A stretch of DNA of 64,000 nucleotides from Sedimentibacter sp. SX930 (GTDB lineage Bacteria > Bacillota > Bacilli > Lactobacillales > Aerococcaceae): positions 62,001 through 126,000 of the forward strand of contig MUZD01000008.1 in the NCBI GenBank assembly GCA_002155105.1, read 5' to 3'. Made by a program: the position numbers and the translations under genes. Of the stretch, positions 17,126-26,496 are shown in pieces; within the stretch, counting starts at the first letter, position 1, and each line of letters starts with the position of its first letter. The notes under the pieces were generated by a model. It was not told the DNA's origin. It saw only the letters and a list, made by a program, of their open reading frames with translations, and searched no databases.

Positions 17126-18886
17126 TTATAGGGGCAACGTAACGGTGAATGTCGTCCCTTTCCCCTGCTTGCTTGCCACAGTCACCGTTCCGTTCATGTT
17201 TTCCACCAGATACTTCACGATCGACAAGCCTAGACCGGTACCTCCGGAGTTGCGGCTCCGCGCTCTGTCGACGCGATAGAACCGTTCAAAAACTCTTCCC
17301 AGATCGGCTTCAGGTATCCCGATGCCATTATCGGCAACGTGCAGACGCACTTGCTCTGCCGTCTTCTCGACAGTGACCGTGATATGCCCTCCGGCTTGCG
17401 TATAGACGACGGCATTGTTGATCAGATTCGCCAGTATTTGCTTCAAGCGGTTCGGATCCGTATGTAAGGTGACGTAATCCTTTTCGACTAATTCCAGCGT
17501 CATGTTCTTCTCTTTGACTTTCTTGTTGACCAACTGGAATGTGGCCAGCACCGCTTCCGAAACGTTCACTTCTTCCACTGTGAGCGGAACTTGGCGCTGC
17601 TCCAACTTCGATAGTTCCAATATGTCATTCACCAAAAGATTCAGACGTGTACTTTCGGATAAGATGATTTCCAAAAATTGCTTCAGGATGACGGGATTTT
17701 CCATTGCACCGTCCAACAATGTTTCAGCGAATCCTTTCAAAGCAGTGATAGGAGTCCGTAGCTCATGGGATGCATTCGCAACAAAGTCGGTACGGACTTT
17801 TTCCAATCGCCGGATTTCGCTTATGTCGTAAAGGAGGACGATCAGGTTCATTTCGCCCGGCTTCTTGCTTGTGATCGGGACGATGTTGGCATCGACTACC
17901 CTGTCTTTCGGATAATAAAAGTAGATTTCGTCATTCTGCGGCTCTCTGTAAGTGTACGCTCGCTCAATCATATGGCTGAGCCCATAACTGCTTACTGCCT
18001 CAACATAGGATTGGCCGACCAATGATTCTTCGCTTTCACTCAATATTTCCTGCATAGCAGCATTGACCATTGTGATTTCCTTGTTTTCATCCAAAAGCAT
18101 CACGCCGATAACAAGATGGTTGATCAACCCCGTAAGGCGTTCATCATTTTGCTTGATTTCATTCATTTGATTATCCAGACTCTCGGCAAGCTCATTGATG
18201 GTTTCTCCCAATTTCTGGAAATCGCCGAAGCCTTGGCCTTTATACCGCGCATCATATTGGTGATCAGAAAGATTTTTGGCGACATCCATAACGGCATCAA
18301 TCGGTCTGCCGATGCGTTTCGTCAAAGCATAAGTGAGTATGAACGCTACCACCAAAGCCAATAGGATAAAAACGTAAAGGGACTGTTCGATGCGTTGGCT
18401 GACCGTCAAGGCGCTCAGCGGTCTGGATAATCGGATAATCGCAACGATGGTGCCTGCCTCATCATAGATGGGTACAGCTACATAATACAGCTCCTGATTG
18501 GTGCTTTCGCTCTTTCGCTGACCTGTTCCGTACGGCTCCCCGGATAGAACCTCCTGGATTTCTTCCCGTCGCAGATGATTCTCCAGATTAACTGTAGTGA
18601 TCTGCGAATCATAAAGCACGACCCCATCAGTATCGACCAAAGTGATCCTGTCTTCCGTGAAAGCATCGATTTTATCCAGTTCTTCTTCAACAAAAATCCA
18701 ATCACTGCCATCCGTGCTGTTTTGGAGCAGTGTACCCACTATTTGAGTCTGTTCAACAAGCAGCTCGCTGTGCAAGTTCCTCGTGTAATTGCCTAACACT
18801 GTCTCCAGAAATATTCCGAAAGCCACACTGAATAACGCGAAGATCAGCACAAATGTGGCAAGCATCCGCATTTGCAGTTGCTTCAT
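17126..18886 (-). CDS. phoR: Phosphate-regulon sensor histidine kinase PhoR
   Basis: A 586-residue membrane kinase. Membrane segment 1 lies at residues 9-28, followed by an extracellular sensor domain of about 140 residues. Segment 2 lies at 169-190, then HAMP (about 190-242) and PAS (about 250-355). HisKA carries the phospho-acceptor His374 in NASHELRTP. HATPase_c has the N box LANLINNAVVYT, G1 DNGIGIPEADLGRVFERFYR and G2 GGTGLGLSIVK. This is the full PhoR architecture of Bacillus. Its ATG overlaps the phoP stop (ATGA). The adjacent pst operons and PhoP boxes support a phosphate role. Confidence 0.93.
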   Translation of the reverse strand: MKQLQMRMLATFVLIFALFSVAFGIFLETVLGNYTRNLHSELLVEQTQIVGTLLQNSTDGSDWIFVEEELDKIDAFTEDRITLVDTDGVVLYDSQITTVNLENHLRREEIQEVLSGEPYGTGQRKSESTNQELYYVAVPIYDEAGTIVAIIRLSRPLSALTVSQRIEQSLYVFILLALVVAFILTYALTKRIGRPIDAVMDVAKNLSDHQYDARYKGQGFGDFQKLGETINELAESLDNQMNEIKQNDERLTGLINHLVIGVMLLDENKEITMVNAAMQEILSESEESLVGQSYVEAVSSYGLSHMIERAYTYREPQNDEIYFYYPKDRVVDANIVPITSKKPGEMNLIVLLYDISEIRRLEKVRTDFVANASHELRTPITALKGFAETLLDGAMENPVILKQFLEIILSESTRLNLLVNDILELSKLEQRQVPLTVEEVNVSEAVLATFQLVNKKVKEKNMTLELVEKDYVTLHTDPNRLKQILANLINNAVVYTQAGGHITVTVEKTAEQVRLHVADNGIGIPEADLGRVFERFYRVDRARSRNSGGTGLGLSIVKYLVENMNGTVTVASKQGKGTTFTVTLPL

Positions 18887-19614
18887 GGCTTAGCTACCTC
18901 GAATTTATACCCGAAGCCTCGGACCGTGCGGATGTATTGCGGATTTTTGGTGTCTTTTTCGATTTTTTCGCGGAGATGGCTGATATGCACATCAACGATG
19001 CGCGTTTCTCCCGCGTAATCAAAATTCCAGATGGCGTTCAACAACTGTTCCCGGCTCAGGATGCGATTGGCACGCTTCGCCATGTAGAGCAGCAATTCAA
19101 ATTCTTTCGGCGTTATTTCAATCAATTCTCCCTCAACATGAACCTCATACAGTTGCGGGAAAATGGTGATTTCGCCGACTTCAATTTTTTCTGTTTCGTC
19201 CTCCATCTGAACCGGTTGGGCAGTCGTAACCGGTTCAGCCGGAACAGCTTTGTTTGTCCTTCTTAAGATAGCTTTCATCCTGGCCAATACTTCGCGGGGG
19301 CTGAACGGCTTCGTCATATAGTCGTCTGCACCCAACTCAAGCCCGATGATTTTCTCCAATTCATCATCCTTCGCTGTCAAAATCATGATCGGTGTATCAA
19401 ATTTTTCCTGTCTCAGACGTTTACAGATATCCATTCCGTCCATTGACGGCAGCATCAGGTCCAAAATGATGAAGTCAAAAGGATTCGAGATGGCCAAACG
19501 GTAGCCTTCCGCTCCGTCGGTGGCAGTTGTCACCTCGTAGCCGTCTTTTTCCAAGTTGAAAGCCAACAATGTAACGATGGATGGTTCATCATCCACTAGC
19601 AAAACCTTTTTCAT
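18883..19614 (-). CDS. phoP: Phosphate-regulon response regulator PhoP
   Basis: A 243-residue OmpR-family regulator. The receiver domain has the acidic pair Asp8-Asp9, phospho-acceptor Asp52, Thr80 and Lys102. A linker of about 25 residues, longer than usual and rich in Thr/Val/Glu, precedes the winged-helix DNA-binding domain (ITPKEFELLLYMAKRANRILSREQLLNAIWNFDY onward). AGAGGAGG precedes the ATG. Predicted targets are the PhoP boxes before both pstS genes. Confidence 0.94.
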   Translation of the reverse strand: MKKVLLVDDEPSIVTLLAFNLEKDGYEVTTATDGAEGYRLAISNPFDFIILDLMLPSMDGMDICKRLRQEKFDTPIMILTAKDDELEKIIGLELGADDYMTKPFSPREVLARMKAILRRTNKAVPAEPVTTAQPVQMEDETEKIEVGEITIFPQLYEVHVEGELIEITPKEFELLLYMAKRANRILSREQLLNAIWNFDYAGETRIVDVHISHLREKIEKDTKNPQYIRTVRGFGYKFEVAKP

Positions 19615-19724
19615 GTTTCCTCCTCTGACCGATTGGGGTCCGGGATGGCGAATGCCATCCCATGTAATTTACGAATGTCCATATTCTGAGCGCCTCAGCT
19701 TCCTGATCGGCTCGCTTCCTTTTC

Positions 19725-19753
19725 AGCATACTAAAAATGTTGGAAAACGGCAA
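19725..19753 (-). promoter_or_regulatory. Candidate phoPR promoter
   Basis: On the minus strand TTGCCG (19748-19753), a 17-bp spacer, and TATGCT (19725-19730) form a sigma-A-like promoter. This leaves a 5' UTR of about 100 bases with a hairpin near the ribosome-binding site. Confidence 0.45.
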
Positions 19754-19907
19754 TTCAGATTTCAGCGGACGATTTGTGTTTTCCAAACGGGAAATCGCCA
19801 GAAAGTCCGCTGTAAAGCAGATTCCATCCAGATTTGGGGGATATTCGAGAGCGAAAATAATAATTGCAGCTTGTCGGTTTTCAGAGCAAGAACACTGATT
19901 CATGCAA

Positions 19908-19951
19908 CAAAAAAAGGTTCCACCCATACAGTTGTATGACTGGAACCTTTT
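19908..19951 (-). terminator. Terminator after ftsX
   Basis: AAAGGTTCCAGTCATACA and TATGGGTGGAACCTTT pair (few mismatches) around a short loop, followed by T residues on the minus strand. It lies 20 bp past the ftsX stop. The + strand arm also ends in T residues, so it may work both ways. Confidence 0.85.
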
Positions 19952-19970
19952 ATGAATACGCTCAATTTGA

Positions 19971-20858
19971 TTAAACTTTCAGGAATCGGCGCATCGAGAA
20001 TACGGAACCGAATGCTCCGATAAAGATGCCGATGCCTACCATCAAAAGACTGATGTAGACCAGGAATGGATTCGGAGTCAAAAGACCGAAGTTTGTTCCT
20101 GCCAAGTAGTCCCCACTCACATCAAAGATGAACCGGTAAAGGAACACGAGGAAAGTCATGGGAATCAGTGCCCCTATCAATCCGATAATGGCTCCTTCAA
20201 TCAGGAAAGGCCATCTGATGAAGCTGTTTTTTGCGCCCACCAAACGCATGATTTCGATCTCCGTGCTGCGGGAGAAGATGGTGATTCGGATTGTGTTGGA
20301 AATCAGGAATACGGCAACCAACAACAAGCCGATGATGATGACGAGCCCGATCGTACGGATCGTCGCAATCGTCTCGAACAATTTATCAGCTGTGGCACCG
20401 CCGTATTCGACCTGAGTGACATACTGCATGGCGGATGCTGCTTCAGCTACCGCTTTCGTCTGCTCCGGAGCCGTCGTATTCAGGACATACGCATCATACA
20501 ACGGATTGGCATCCCCACCGAACAGGTCGAACTCATCGCCGTAGCTGCCGATGATCTTATCCAATTCTTCGTCCTTGCTTGAGAAAGTGATGGATTCCAC
20601 ATTGGCGATGTTCTCCAGTTCCGTCTTCAGTGCTTCCTGCGCGGCCGGATCAGCCGCCAAATCGATGTAAACTTTTACACTTACATCATTTTCGACGTCT
20701 GAAGCCAATTTGTTCACGTTCAAGAGAATTCCGGTAAAGGAGCCCACAAGCAGCAAAGTCAGCGCCACCGCACTGATTGAGGCTATCGACATCCAGCCAT
20801 TCCGGAACAGGCTTTTGAACGCATCTCTTATGTGTCTCATAAATGTTCTAAATTTCAT
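19971..20858 (-). CDS. ftsX: Cell division protein FtsX
   Basis: A 295-residue membrane protein with four membrane segments. The first is near residues 22-46. A large extracellular loop (about 47-165) activates peptidoglycan hydrolases at the septum. The three other segments lie at about 175-200, 222-248 and 262-288. I start at ATG 20858 (MKFRTFMRHIRDAFKSLFRN) with GAAGGAG nine bases upstream; a longer ORF reaches 20900. The start overlaps the 3' end of ftsE, so FtsEX are made together as an ABC complex. Confidence 0.95.
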   Translation of the reverse strand: MKFRTFMRHIRDAFKSLFRNGWMSIASISAVALTLLLVGSFTGILLNVNKLASDVENDVSVKVYIDLAADPAAQEALKTELENIANVESITFSSKDEELDKIIGSYGDEFDLFGGDANPLYDAYVLNTTAPEQTKAVAEAASAMQYVTQVEYGGATADKLFETIATIRTIGLVIIIGLLLVAVFLISNTIRITIFSRSTEIEIMRLVGAKNSFIRWPFLIEGAIIGLIGALIPMTFLVFLYRFIFDVSGDYLAGTNFGLLTPNPFLVYISLLMVGIGIFIGAFGSVFSMRRFLKV

Positions 20859-21534
20859 ATCCATATTCTCCTTCTTGTTGATCTCGGACAATACGGCCAT
20901 TCTCTATTGCTAATACACGGTGTTTGATGTCATTAACGATTTGGCTGTTATGGGTTGCCATCAGGATCGTTGTTCCTTGGTTGTTGATTTCTTCCAGAAT
21001 ACGCATGATTTCCATCGACGTATCCGGATCCAAGTTACCTGTAGGCTCATCCGCAATCAGGACGCCTGGCATGTTCGCAATCGCACGCGCAATCGCAATC
21101 CGTTGCTGCTCCCCACCAGAAAGTTCATTCGGGAACATCCGGACTTTGTGCTTCAGCCCAACCAAATCAAGCACTTCCAATACGCGCTTCTGGATGACTT
21201 TCGGACTTTTTTCGACTACTTCCATCGCGTAGGCGATGTTTTCGTAAACGGTCAGTTTCGGTAATAGTTTGAAATCCTGGAAGACTACGCCCACAAAACG
21301 GCGCAACAATGGGATTTCCTTTTCCTTCATGGTCGTTAAATTATATTTGCCTACCTGAACTGTTCCTGAGGATGGTTTTACTTCGCGGTACATCATTTTG
21401 ACAAAGGTTGATTTGCCGGCTCCACTGGGGCCTACAATATAAACAAATTCCCCTTGCTCGATCTTCACGCTCAGATTATTGACCGCCGTAATGCCGTTGT
21501 TGTATTTCTTAGAGACATTCAGCATTTCAATCAT
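20848..21534 (-). CDS. ftsE: Cell division ATP-binding protein FtsE
   Basis: A 228-residue ATPase, exactly the usual FtsE length. Walker A is GPSGAGKSTF, the Q loop VVFQDFKLLPKLTVYEN, the signature LSGGEQQRIAIARA, Walker B VLIADEPTGNLDP, and the H loop ATHN. With FtsX it couples ATP hydrolysis to septal cell-wall hydrolase activation. ATG 21534 follows AGGTGAT; the ORF upstream of it has no homology. Confidence 0.95.
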   Translation of the reverse strand: MIEMLNVSKKYNNGITAVNNLSVKIEQGEFVYIVGPSGAGKSTFVKMMYREVKPSSGTVQVGKYNLTTMKEKEIPLLRRFVGVVFQDFKLLPKLTVYENIAYAMEVVEKSPKVIQKRVLEVLDLVGLKHKVRMFPNELSGGEQQRIAIARAIANMPGVLIADEPTGNLDPDTSMEIMRILEEINNQGTTILMATHNSQIVNDIKHRVLAIENGRIVRDQQEGEYGYEI

Positions 21535-21736
21535 TTTATCACCTGTCTTTTCTTTTTTTCCTTGCTGCAGCTCTGAAAGCTTCAGAGGCCGCAAGAATGC
21601 TTCCCTATTATAGCACGTTGTGTAAATATGTCTGTTTTAGTTTCTTTACAAGTATGTGTCAATAGTTTCTCAGAAGTCCAGCTGAATCCTCATTATTCGT
21701 GCTCATGTCTGGCCATTTTCCATTTCGTTGCGGATC

Positions 21737-22853
21737 TTAAAGCTCTTCCTGATCCATCGTCATTTTCAGATAAGCATCGATAAAGGCGTCCAAATCGCCG
21801 TCCATGACGGCCTGCACGTTCCCCGTTTCATAGCTGCTTCTGTGGTCCTTGACCATGGAATACGGATGGAATACGTAAGAACGGATCTGCGAACCCCAAC
21901 CGATTTCTTTTTGCTCTCCGCGGATGGCTGCCAGTTCTTTTTCGCGCTCTTCCTCTTGCAGTTGATACAGTTTTGCCTTCAGCATCCCCATAGCGGTGTC
22001 CCTGTTCTGGAATTGGGAACGTTGCGCCTGGCTCGCCACAACAACGCCGGTCGGGATGTGCGTAATCCGAATGGCTGAAGATGTTTTGTTGATATGCTGT
22101 CCGCCCGCTCCACTCGCGCGGTAGGTGTCCACACGGATGTCATCCGGATTCACTTCTATCTCCGTATCGTCCGCAGCTATTTCCGGCATCACGTCGATCG
22201 AACAAAACGAGGTATGTCTTCTTCCTGCAGAGTCAAACGGCGAAATGCGGACCAAACGGTGCACGCCTCTTTCCGAACGCAGGTAGCCATAAGCATTCAA
22301 CCCTTTGATAAGGATCGTTACGCTCTTGATGCCTGCTTCATCCCCGCTTTGATAATCCAGCGTCTCCACGTCAAAGCCTTTTTTATCAGCCCAACGTGTA
22401 TACATGCGGAAAAGCATGCTTCCCCAATCCTGTGATTCCGTTCCGCCGGCACCTGGATGGATTTCCAAAATGGCGTTGGATTTGTCGTGCGGTCCGTTCA
22501 ATAGCATCGTCAATTCATATTTTTCCAGCGCTTCCGTAAATTCTGTCGTTTTTTCGTTCAATTCTTCCAGGTATTCCGGATCTTCATCCTCTTTCACCAT
22601 TTCATACAAGACTTCAAGGTCTTCATACTGCGCTTCCAAACTCTTGAACGTATTGTAGACTACCTTTAATTGGTTCGATTGGTTGATGACTTCCTGCGCC
22701 GCTTCGGCATTGTTCCAGAACTCAGGATCCAGCATGCGATCATCGAATTCCGCGATATCCGTTTCCAGGCCATCTAAGTCAAAGAGACCTCCTGAAGCTT
22801 GAGATTTTTGTTTCTGAACTTTCCAATATTGCTTTGATTTCACTTAATTCCAT
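21737..22853 (-). CDS. prfB: Peptide chain release factor 2 with programmed +1 frameshift
   Basis: RF2 recognises UGA and UAA stop codons and releases the peptide. Translation starts at ATG 22853 (GGAGG upstream) and runs 24 codons to CTT TGA C, where the in-frame TGA occupies 22779-22781. A +1 slip past the T continues in the second frame (GAC at 22778-22780) to 21737, giving about 371 residues. An AGGAGG three bases before CTT is the internal Shine-Dalgarno stimulator. The body has the SPF-type codon recognition motif ([13 protein letters not shown]) and the catalytic GGQ ([16 protein letters not shown]). Without the slip, a plain ORF call starts wrongly at 22843. Confidence 0.95.
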
Positions 22854-22886
22854 ATGATTTCCTCCTAGATTCGACAAAAGAAGGAT

Positions 22887-22926
22887 GGGTCGGGATAAAA
22901 ACAAACTACTGTTTTCATCCCGACCC
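22887..22926 (-). other. Long hairpin between secA and prfB
   Basis: GGGTCGGGAT plus an A-rich arm (17 bp in total, one mismatch) pairs with 22887-22903 around a six-base loop. The T tract after it on the minus strand is weak, so partial termination or RNA processing between secA and prfB is more likely than full termination. Confidence 0.6.
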
Positions 22927-23010
22927 TCCTCGATTGGCATTGTATCCGATTAGTGTGTGATTGATTCGGTTTTGCTGGTTGAAGTGTGGATTGCTTGTGT
23001 CGCTTCCGGC

Positions 23011-25560
23011 TTATTCTTCGGTAGGCGACTCTTGTTTACCAGCTGCTTCAGCCGCTTGTTTGGCTTTTTGGATTTCCATCAGTTTTTGCATTCTCATTGC
23101 GGCGATCTGGGCTCTGCGCGCTTGTTCCTGTTGCTCCGTTTGGGAAGCGACTGTCTCACGCGTCGGCATGATGTTCGAGCCTTGGCCTACTGATTGTCGT
23201 TGCAGATTTTGGCGGATTTCTGATTTCATCACGATACGGGTAACATCATAGTCGATGGTGGCAATCATTTCTTGGAAACGATCATAGCCTTCGGTTTGGT
23301 ACTCTGTCAACGGATTGTTCTGTGCGTATGAACGCAAGCCGATTCCTTGACGCAGCTCATCCATATTGTCGATGTGATCGGTCCATTTGCTGTCCACGAC
23401 CCGCAGGATGACGACTTTTTCAAACTCCAAAATCTGTTCTGGGCTCAGTTGTGACTCTTTGGTCCGGTAAACTTCCATTGCGCGTTCCACCAAATATTCC
23501 TCGATTTCATGCGCAGTTTTGCCTTCCAGATCGGCCAAGCTGATGCTGTCGGGATGCACGAGGGCAGCTCCGGCAAAATCGCGGATCCCTTGCAGGTTCC
23601 AAGTCGTCTTTTCCCCGATGGTATGCGTTTCGACCACACGCGCAATCGCACGTTTGATCATGGCTGTTGCAACATACTTCAGCGATTCGGTTTCATTGAT
23701 GACCTCCAGACGCTGTCCATAAATGATTTCACGCTGTTCGCGCATGACTTCATCGTATTCCAATACGTTTTTACGGGTATCGTAGTTGTTGCCTTCCACT
23801 CGTTTCTGGGCGGATTCCACTTGTTTGGAAAGCATTTTGCTTTGGATGACCACATCTTCCGCTTCATCATCCAAATTCAATTTGCTCCAGACTTGCTGGA
23901 TGCGTTCCGATCCGAAGCGTCTCATCAAGTCATCTTCCAGCGACAGGTAAAATTGCGTTTCGCCGGGATCCCCTTGGCGTCCGGAACGTCCACGCAGTTG
24001 GTTGTCGATCCGGCGTGATTCATGGCGTTCAGTACCGATGACGCAGAGACCGCCTAATTCCTTGACGCCTTTACCCAGCTTGATGTCGGTACCACGACCG
24101 GCCATGTTAGTGGCGATTGTGACGGCTCCGGGTTGGCCCGCACCGATGATGATTTCAGCTTCCCGGAAATGGTTTTTGGCATTCAATACTTGGTGCGGAA
24201 TATTTTCTTGACGCAGCATATCCGAAAGCAGCTCAGATGTTTCCACGGCTACAGTACCGACAAGGATCGGTTGTCCTTTGGCATGACGCTCTTTGATGTC
24301 GCCGACGACAGCCCTAAATTTGCTCTTCAAGGATGGGTACAACAAATCCGGAAAGTCATTACGGACGATCGGTCTGTTTGTAGGAATCGAAATGACATTC
24401 ATGTTGTAGATTTCCCGGAATTCTTCTTCTTCCGTTTTAGCCGTACCGGTCATACCGGACAGTTTTTTGTACATACGGAAATAGTTCTGGAAAGTGATGG
24501 TAGCCATCGTTTTCGATTCATTTTCGATTTCGACGTTCTCTTTCGCTTCGATGGCTTGGTGAAGTCCGTCCGAGTAACGGCGTCCTTCCATGATACGGCC
24601 TGTGAATTGGTCGACGATTTTTACTTTTCCGTCTTCCACTACATAATCGATATCCAGAAGCATGATGAAGTTCGCGCGCAAAGCTTGATCCAAATGATGC
24701 ACCAAGCGGGTATTATCCACATCGTACAAGTTCGGCAAGTGGAACGTTTTTTCGGCTTTTTCGATGCCTTCATCCGTCAATGCGATCGATTTGGATGTCA
24801 GATCGATCGTATAGTCTTCGTTCTCTTTCAATCCTTTGATGAAGAAATCGGCTCTGTTATAGAGTGCTGTCGATTTTTCGGCTTGTCCGGAAATGATCAA
24901 TGGTGTACGGGCTTCATCGATCAAGATCGAATCTACCTCATCGACAACCGCAAAGTTAAGCGGACGCTGCACCATTTGATTTTTGTAGACGACCATATTG
25001 TCACGCAAATAATCGAAGCCCAATTCATTATTGGTGCTGTAGGTGATGTCGCAGTTATAGGCATCTCTTTTTTCTTCCGAAGACTTGCCGTTCGTGTTCA
25101 AACCAACAGTCAACCCCAGAAAACGGTACAATTCACCCATTTCGACAGCATCTCGGCTTGCCAAATATTCATTGACGGTGACAACGTGGACACCTTCGCC
25201 TGATAAGGCGTTCAGGTAAACCGGCATCGTCGCGGTCAAGGTTTTACCTTCACCGGTCTTCATTTCGGCGATATTGCCTTTATGCAGGGTAAGCCCCCCC
25301 ATAATTTGCACTTTGTAAGGGTACAGCCCCAAGACGCGTTTTGCGCCTTCGCGGACTACTGCAAATGCTTCAGGCAGCAGGTCATCCAAAGACTCCCCTT
25401 TTTTATAGCGTTCTTTGTACGATTCGGTCAGTTCGCGCAATTCTTCATCATCCAAAGCGGCCATTCGATCCGCGTAGGAGATGACCTTATCCGCTACTCC
25501 TTCCAAGGAACGTAGCTCTTTCTTATCATTCTCGATGAGTTTCTTTAAAAAGTTGGCCAT
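23011..25560 (-). CDS. secA: Preprotein translocase ATPase SecA
   Basis: An 849-residue motor that drives Sec-dependent export through SecYEG. It starts [20 protein letters not shown] (ATG 25560 after AGAGGAGAT). Walker A is [12 protein letters not shown]. The [15 protein letters not shown] Walker B and the helicase-like [35 protein letters not shown] motifs are intact. The C-terminus is Gln/Ala/Glu-rich and ends KQESPTEE: the usual CxCx8CH zinc-binding tail that contacts SecB or lipids is missing. There is no sign of a frameshift, so this looks like a natural short form. prfB lies downstream. Confidence 0.97.
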   Translation of the reverse strand: MANFLKKLIENDKKELRSLEGVADKVISYADRMAALDDEELRELTESYKERYKKGESLDDLLPEAFAVVREGAKRVLGLYPYKVQIMGGLTLHKGNIAEMKTGEGKTLTATMPVYLNALSGEGVHVVTVNEYLASRDAVEMGELYRFLGLTVGLNTNGKSSEEKRDAYNCDITYSTNNELGFDYLRDNMVVYKNQMVQRPLNFAVVDEVDSILIDEARTPLIISGQAEKSTALYNRADFFIKGLKENEDYTIDLTSKSIALTDEGIEKAEKTFHLPNLYDVDNTRLVHHLDQALRANFIMLLDIDYVVEDGKVKIVDQFTGRIMEGRRYSDGLHQAIEAKENVEIENESKTMATITFQNYFRMYKKLSGMTGTAKTEEEEFREIYNMNVISIPTNRPIVRNDFPDLLYPSLKSKFRAVVGDIKERHAKGQPILVGTVAVETSELLSDMLRQENIPHQVLNAKNHFREAEIIIGAGQPGAVTIATNMAGRGTDIKLGKGVKELGGLCVIGTERHESRRIDNQLRGRSGRQGDPGETQFYLSLEDDLMRRFGSERIQQVWSKLNLDDEAEDVVIQSKMLSKQVESAQKRVEGNNYDTRKNVLEYDEVMREQREIIYGQRLEVINETESLKYVATAMIKRAIARVVETHTIGEKTTWNLQGIRDFAGAALVHPDSISLADLEGKTAHEIEEYLVERAMEVYRTKESQLSPEQILEFEKVVILRVVDSKWTDHIDNMDELRQGIGLRSYAQNNPLTEYQTEGYDRFQEMIATIDYDVTRIVMKSEIRQNLQRQSVGQGSNIMPTRETVASQTEQQEQARRAQIAAMRMQKLMEIQKAKQAAEAAGKQESPTEE

Positions 25561-25767
25561 TCTATATCTCCTCTTGCTGTCTGATTTCATTCCAGCAATC
25601 ATTTTCACTGGGTATGTATGCGTGTATATGTCCTTCGTTGCTGCTGCAAAAATAATTCTTTTATCTCTACTATTCTATCATTACTTTTAATTAATGTGAA
25701 CTACTCACCGTCAACAAAACCTTGCATCGGATGCTTATCGATGCATCCGGTGACAGCCCCTGCACTC

Positions 25768-25799
25768 AAAAAAGCCCCCCGCCGTTTAGGGCGGGGGAC
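25768..25799 (-). terminator. Terminator after hpf
   Basis: CCCCCGCC/GGCGGGGG forms a GC-rich stem with a loop of about five bases, followed by TTTTTT on the minus strand, 13 bp past the hpf stop. Confidence 0.9.
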
Positions 25800-25812
25800 G
25801 TTATTTTCGGAT

Positions 25813-26370
25813 TTAGTCGGTTTCGATCAGACCGAATTTGCCGTCTTTTCGGCGGTACACGATACTTGTGCCGTTCGTTTCAGCATCTTCGAAGATAAAG
25901 AAGTTGTGTCCAAGCATATTCATCTGCAATACAGCTTCTTCACTGTCCATCGGTTTGAGGGAAAGACGTTTAGTGCGGACGATTTCAAGCGGATTCTCAT
26001 CGTCTTCCATTTTTTCTTCGATCAGATTCGGCTCGTTACCGATATCAAATCCTCTCTCTCTGGATTTGCGATGGATCTTCGTCTTGTACTTACGGACTTG
26101 GCGTTCAAGTTTGTCCACGACCAAATCGATGCTTCCGTATAAATCATTGGAAGTCTCTTCGGCTCTTAAAACCAGGAAAGGTAGCGGAACCGTAACTTCC
26201 ACCTTAGCAGATTTTTCGGCTGGGAATGGATATACTTTCAAGTTGACATGCGCAGTTGTTTCTGGCACGTTGCCAAAGTATTTTTCCAGTCTGCCTAATT
26301 TTTTCTCGGCGTAGCTGCGGATCGGTTCTGTAACCTCAATATTTTCTCCTCGGACATTATACTTAAACAT
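25813..26370 (-). CDS. hpf: Long-form ribosome hibernation promoting factor
   Basis: A 185-residue protein. The N-terminal domain (about residues 1-100) is the S30AE/YfiA fold that occupies the decoding centre. A charged linker leads to the C-terminal domain (about 125-185: VRTKRLSLKPMDSEEAVLQM...FFIFEDAETN...VVYRRKDGKFGLIE), which dimerises two ribosomes into inactive 100S particles. This is the long HPF typical of Bacillota. ATG 26370 follows AAAGGAGAG. It is monocistronic with its own terminator; expression in stationary phase is the family rule, not visible here. Confidence 0.95.
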   Translation of the reverse strand: MFKYNVRGENIEVTEPIRSYAEKKLGRLEKYFGNVPETTAHVNLKVYPFPAEKSAKVEVTVPLPFLVLRAEETSNDLYGSIDLVVDKLERQVRKYKTKIHRKSRERGFDIGNEPNLIEEKMEDDENPLEIVRTKRLSLKPMDSEEAVLQMNMLGHNFFIFEDAETNGTSIVYRRKDGKFGLIETD

Positions 26371-26496
26371 AGCACTCTCTCCTTTCGTCTGACGCATTGT
26401 CAGATAAAGACAACCCTCACCTATGGACCACTCATAGGGGGTTTCTTTAACTTCATTATAATGTAAGCGCCTTAATATTTCAATGTTTATGATTTA

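Larger units (their letters stand above)
19615..19970. other. Intergenic region between ftsX and phoP
   Basis: This 356-bp gap contains no convincing gene. It holds the ftsX terminator at its right end, a phoP promoter candidate, and a perfect 8-bp hairpin (GGGATGGC, loop ATTC, GCCATCCC on the minus strand; 19642-19661) about 28 bases before the phoP start. I saw no TTTACA-type PhoP boxes here. Confidence 0.6.

Noticed and set aside
19589-19927. A 112-codon frame overlapping the phoP start
   Set aside because: It covers the ftsX terminator and the phoP promoter region and has no translation signals.
24133-25203. A 356-codon open frame on the + strand
   Set aside because: It is antisense to secA, has no ribosome-binding site and a composition typical of shadow frames (rich in Phe, Ile, Arg, His).
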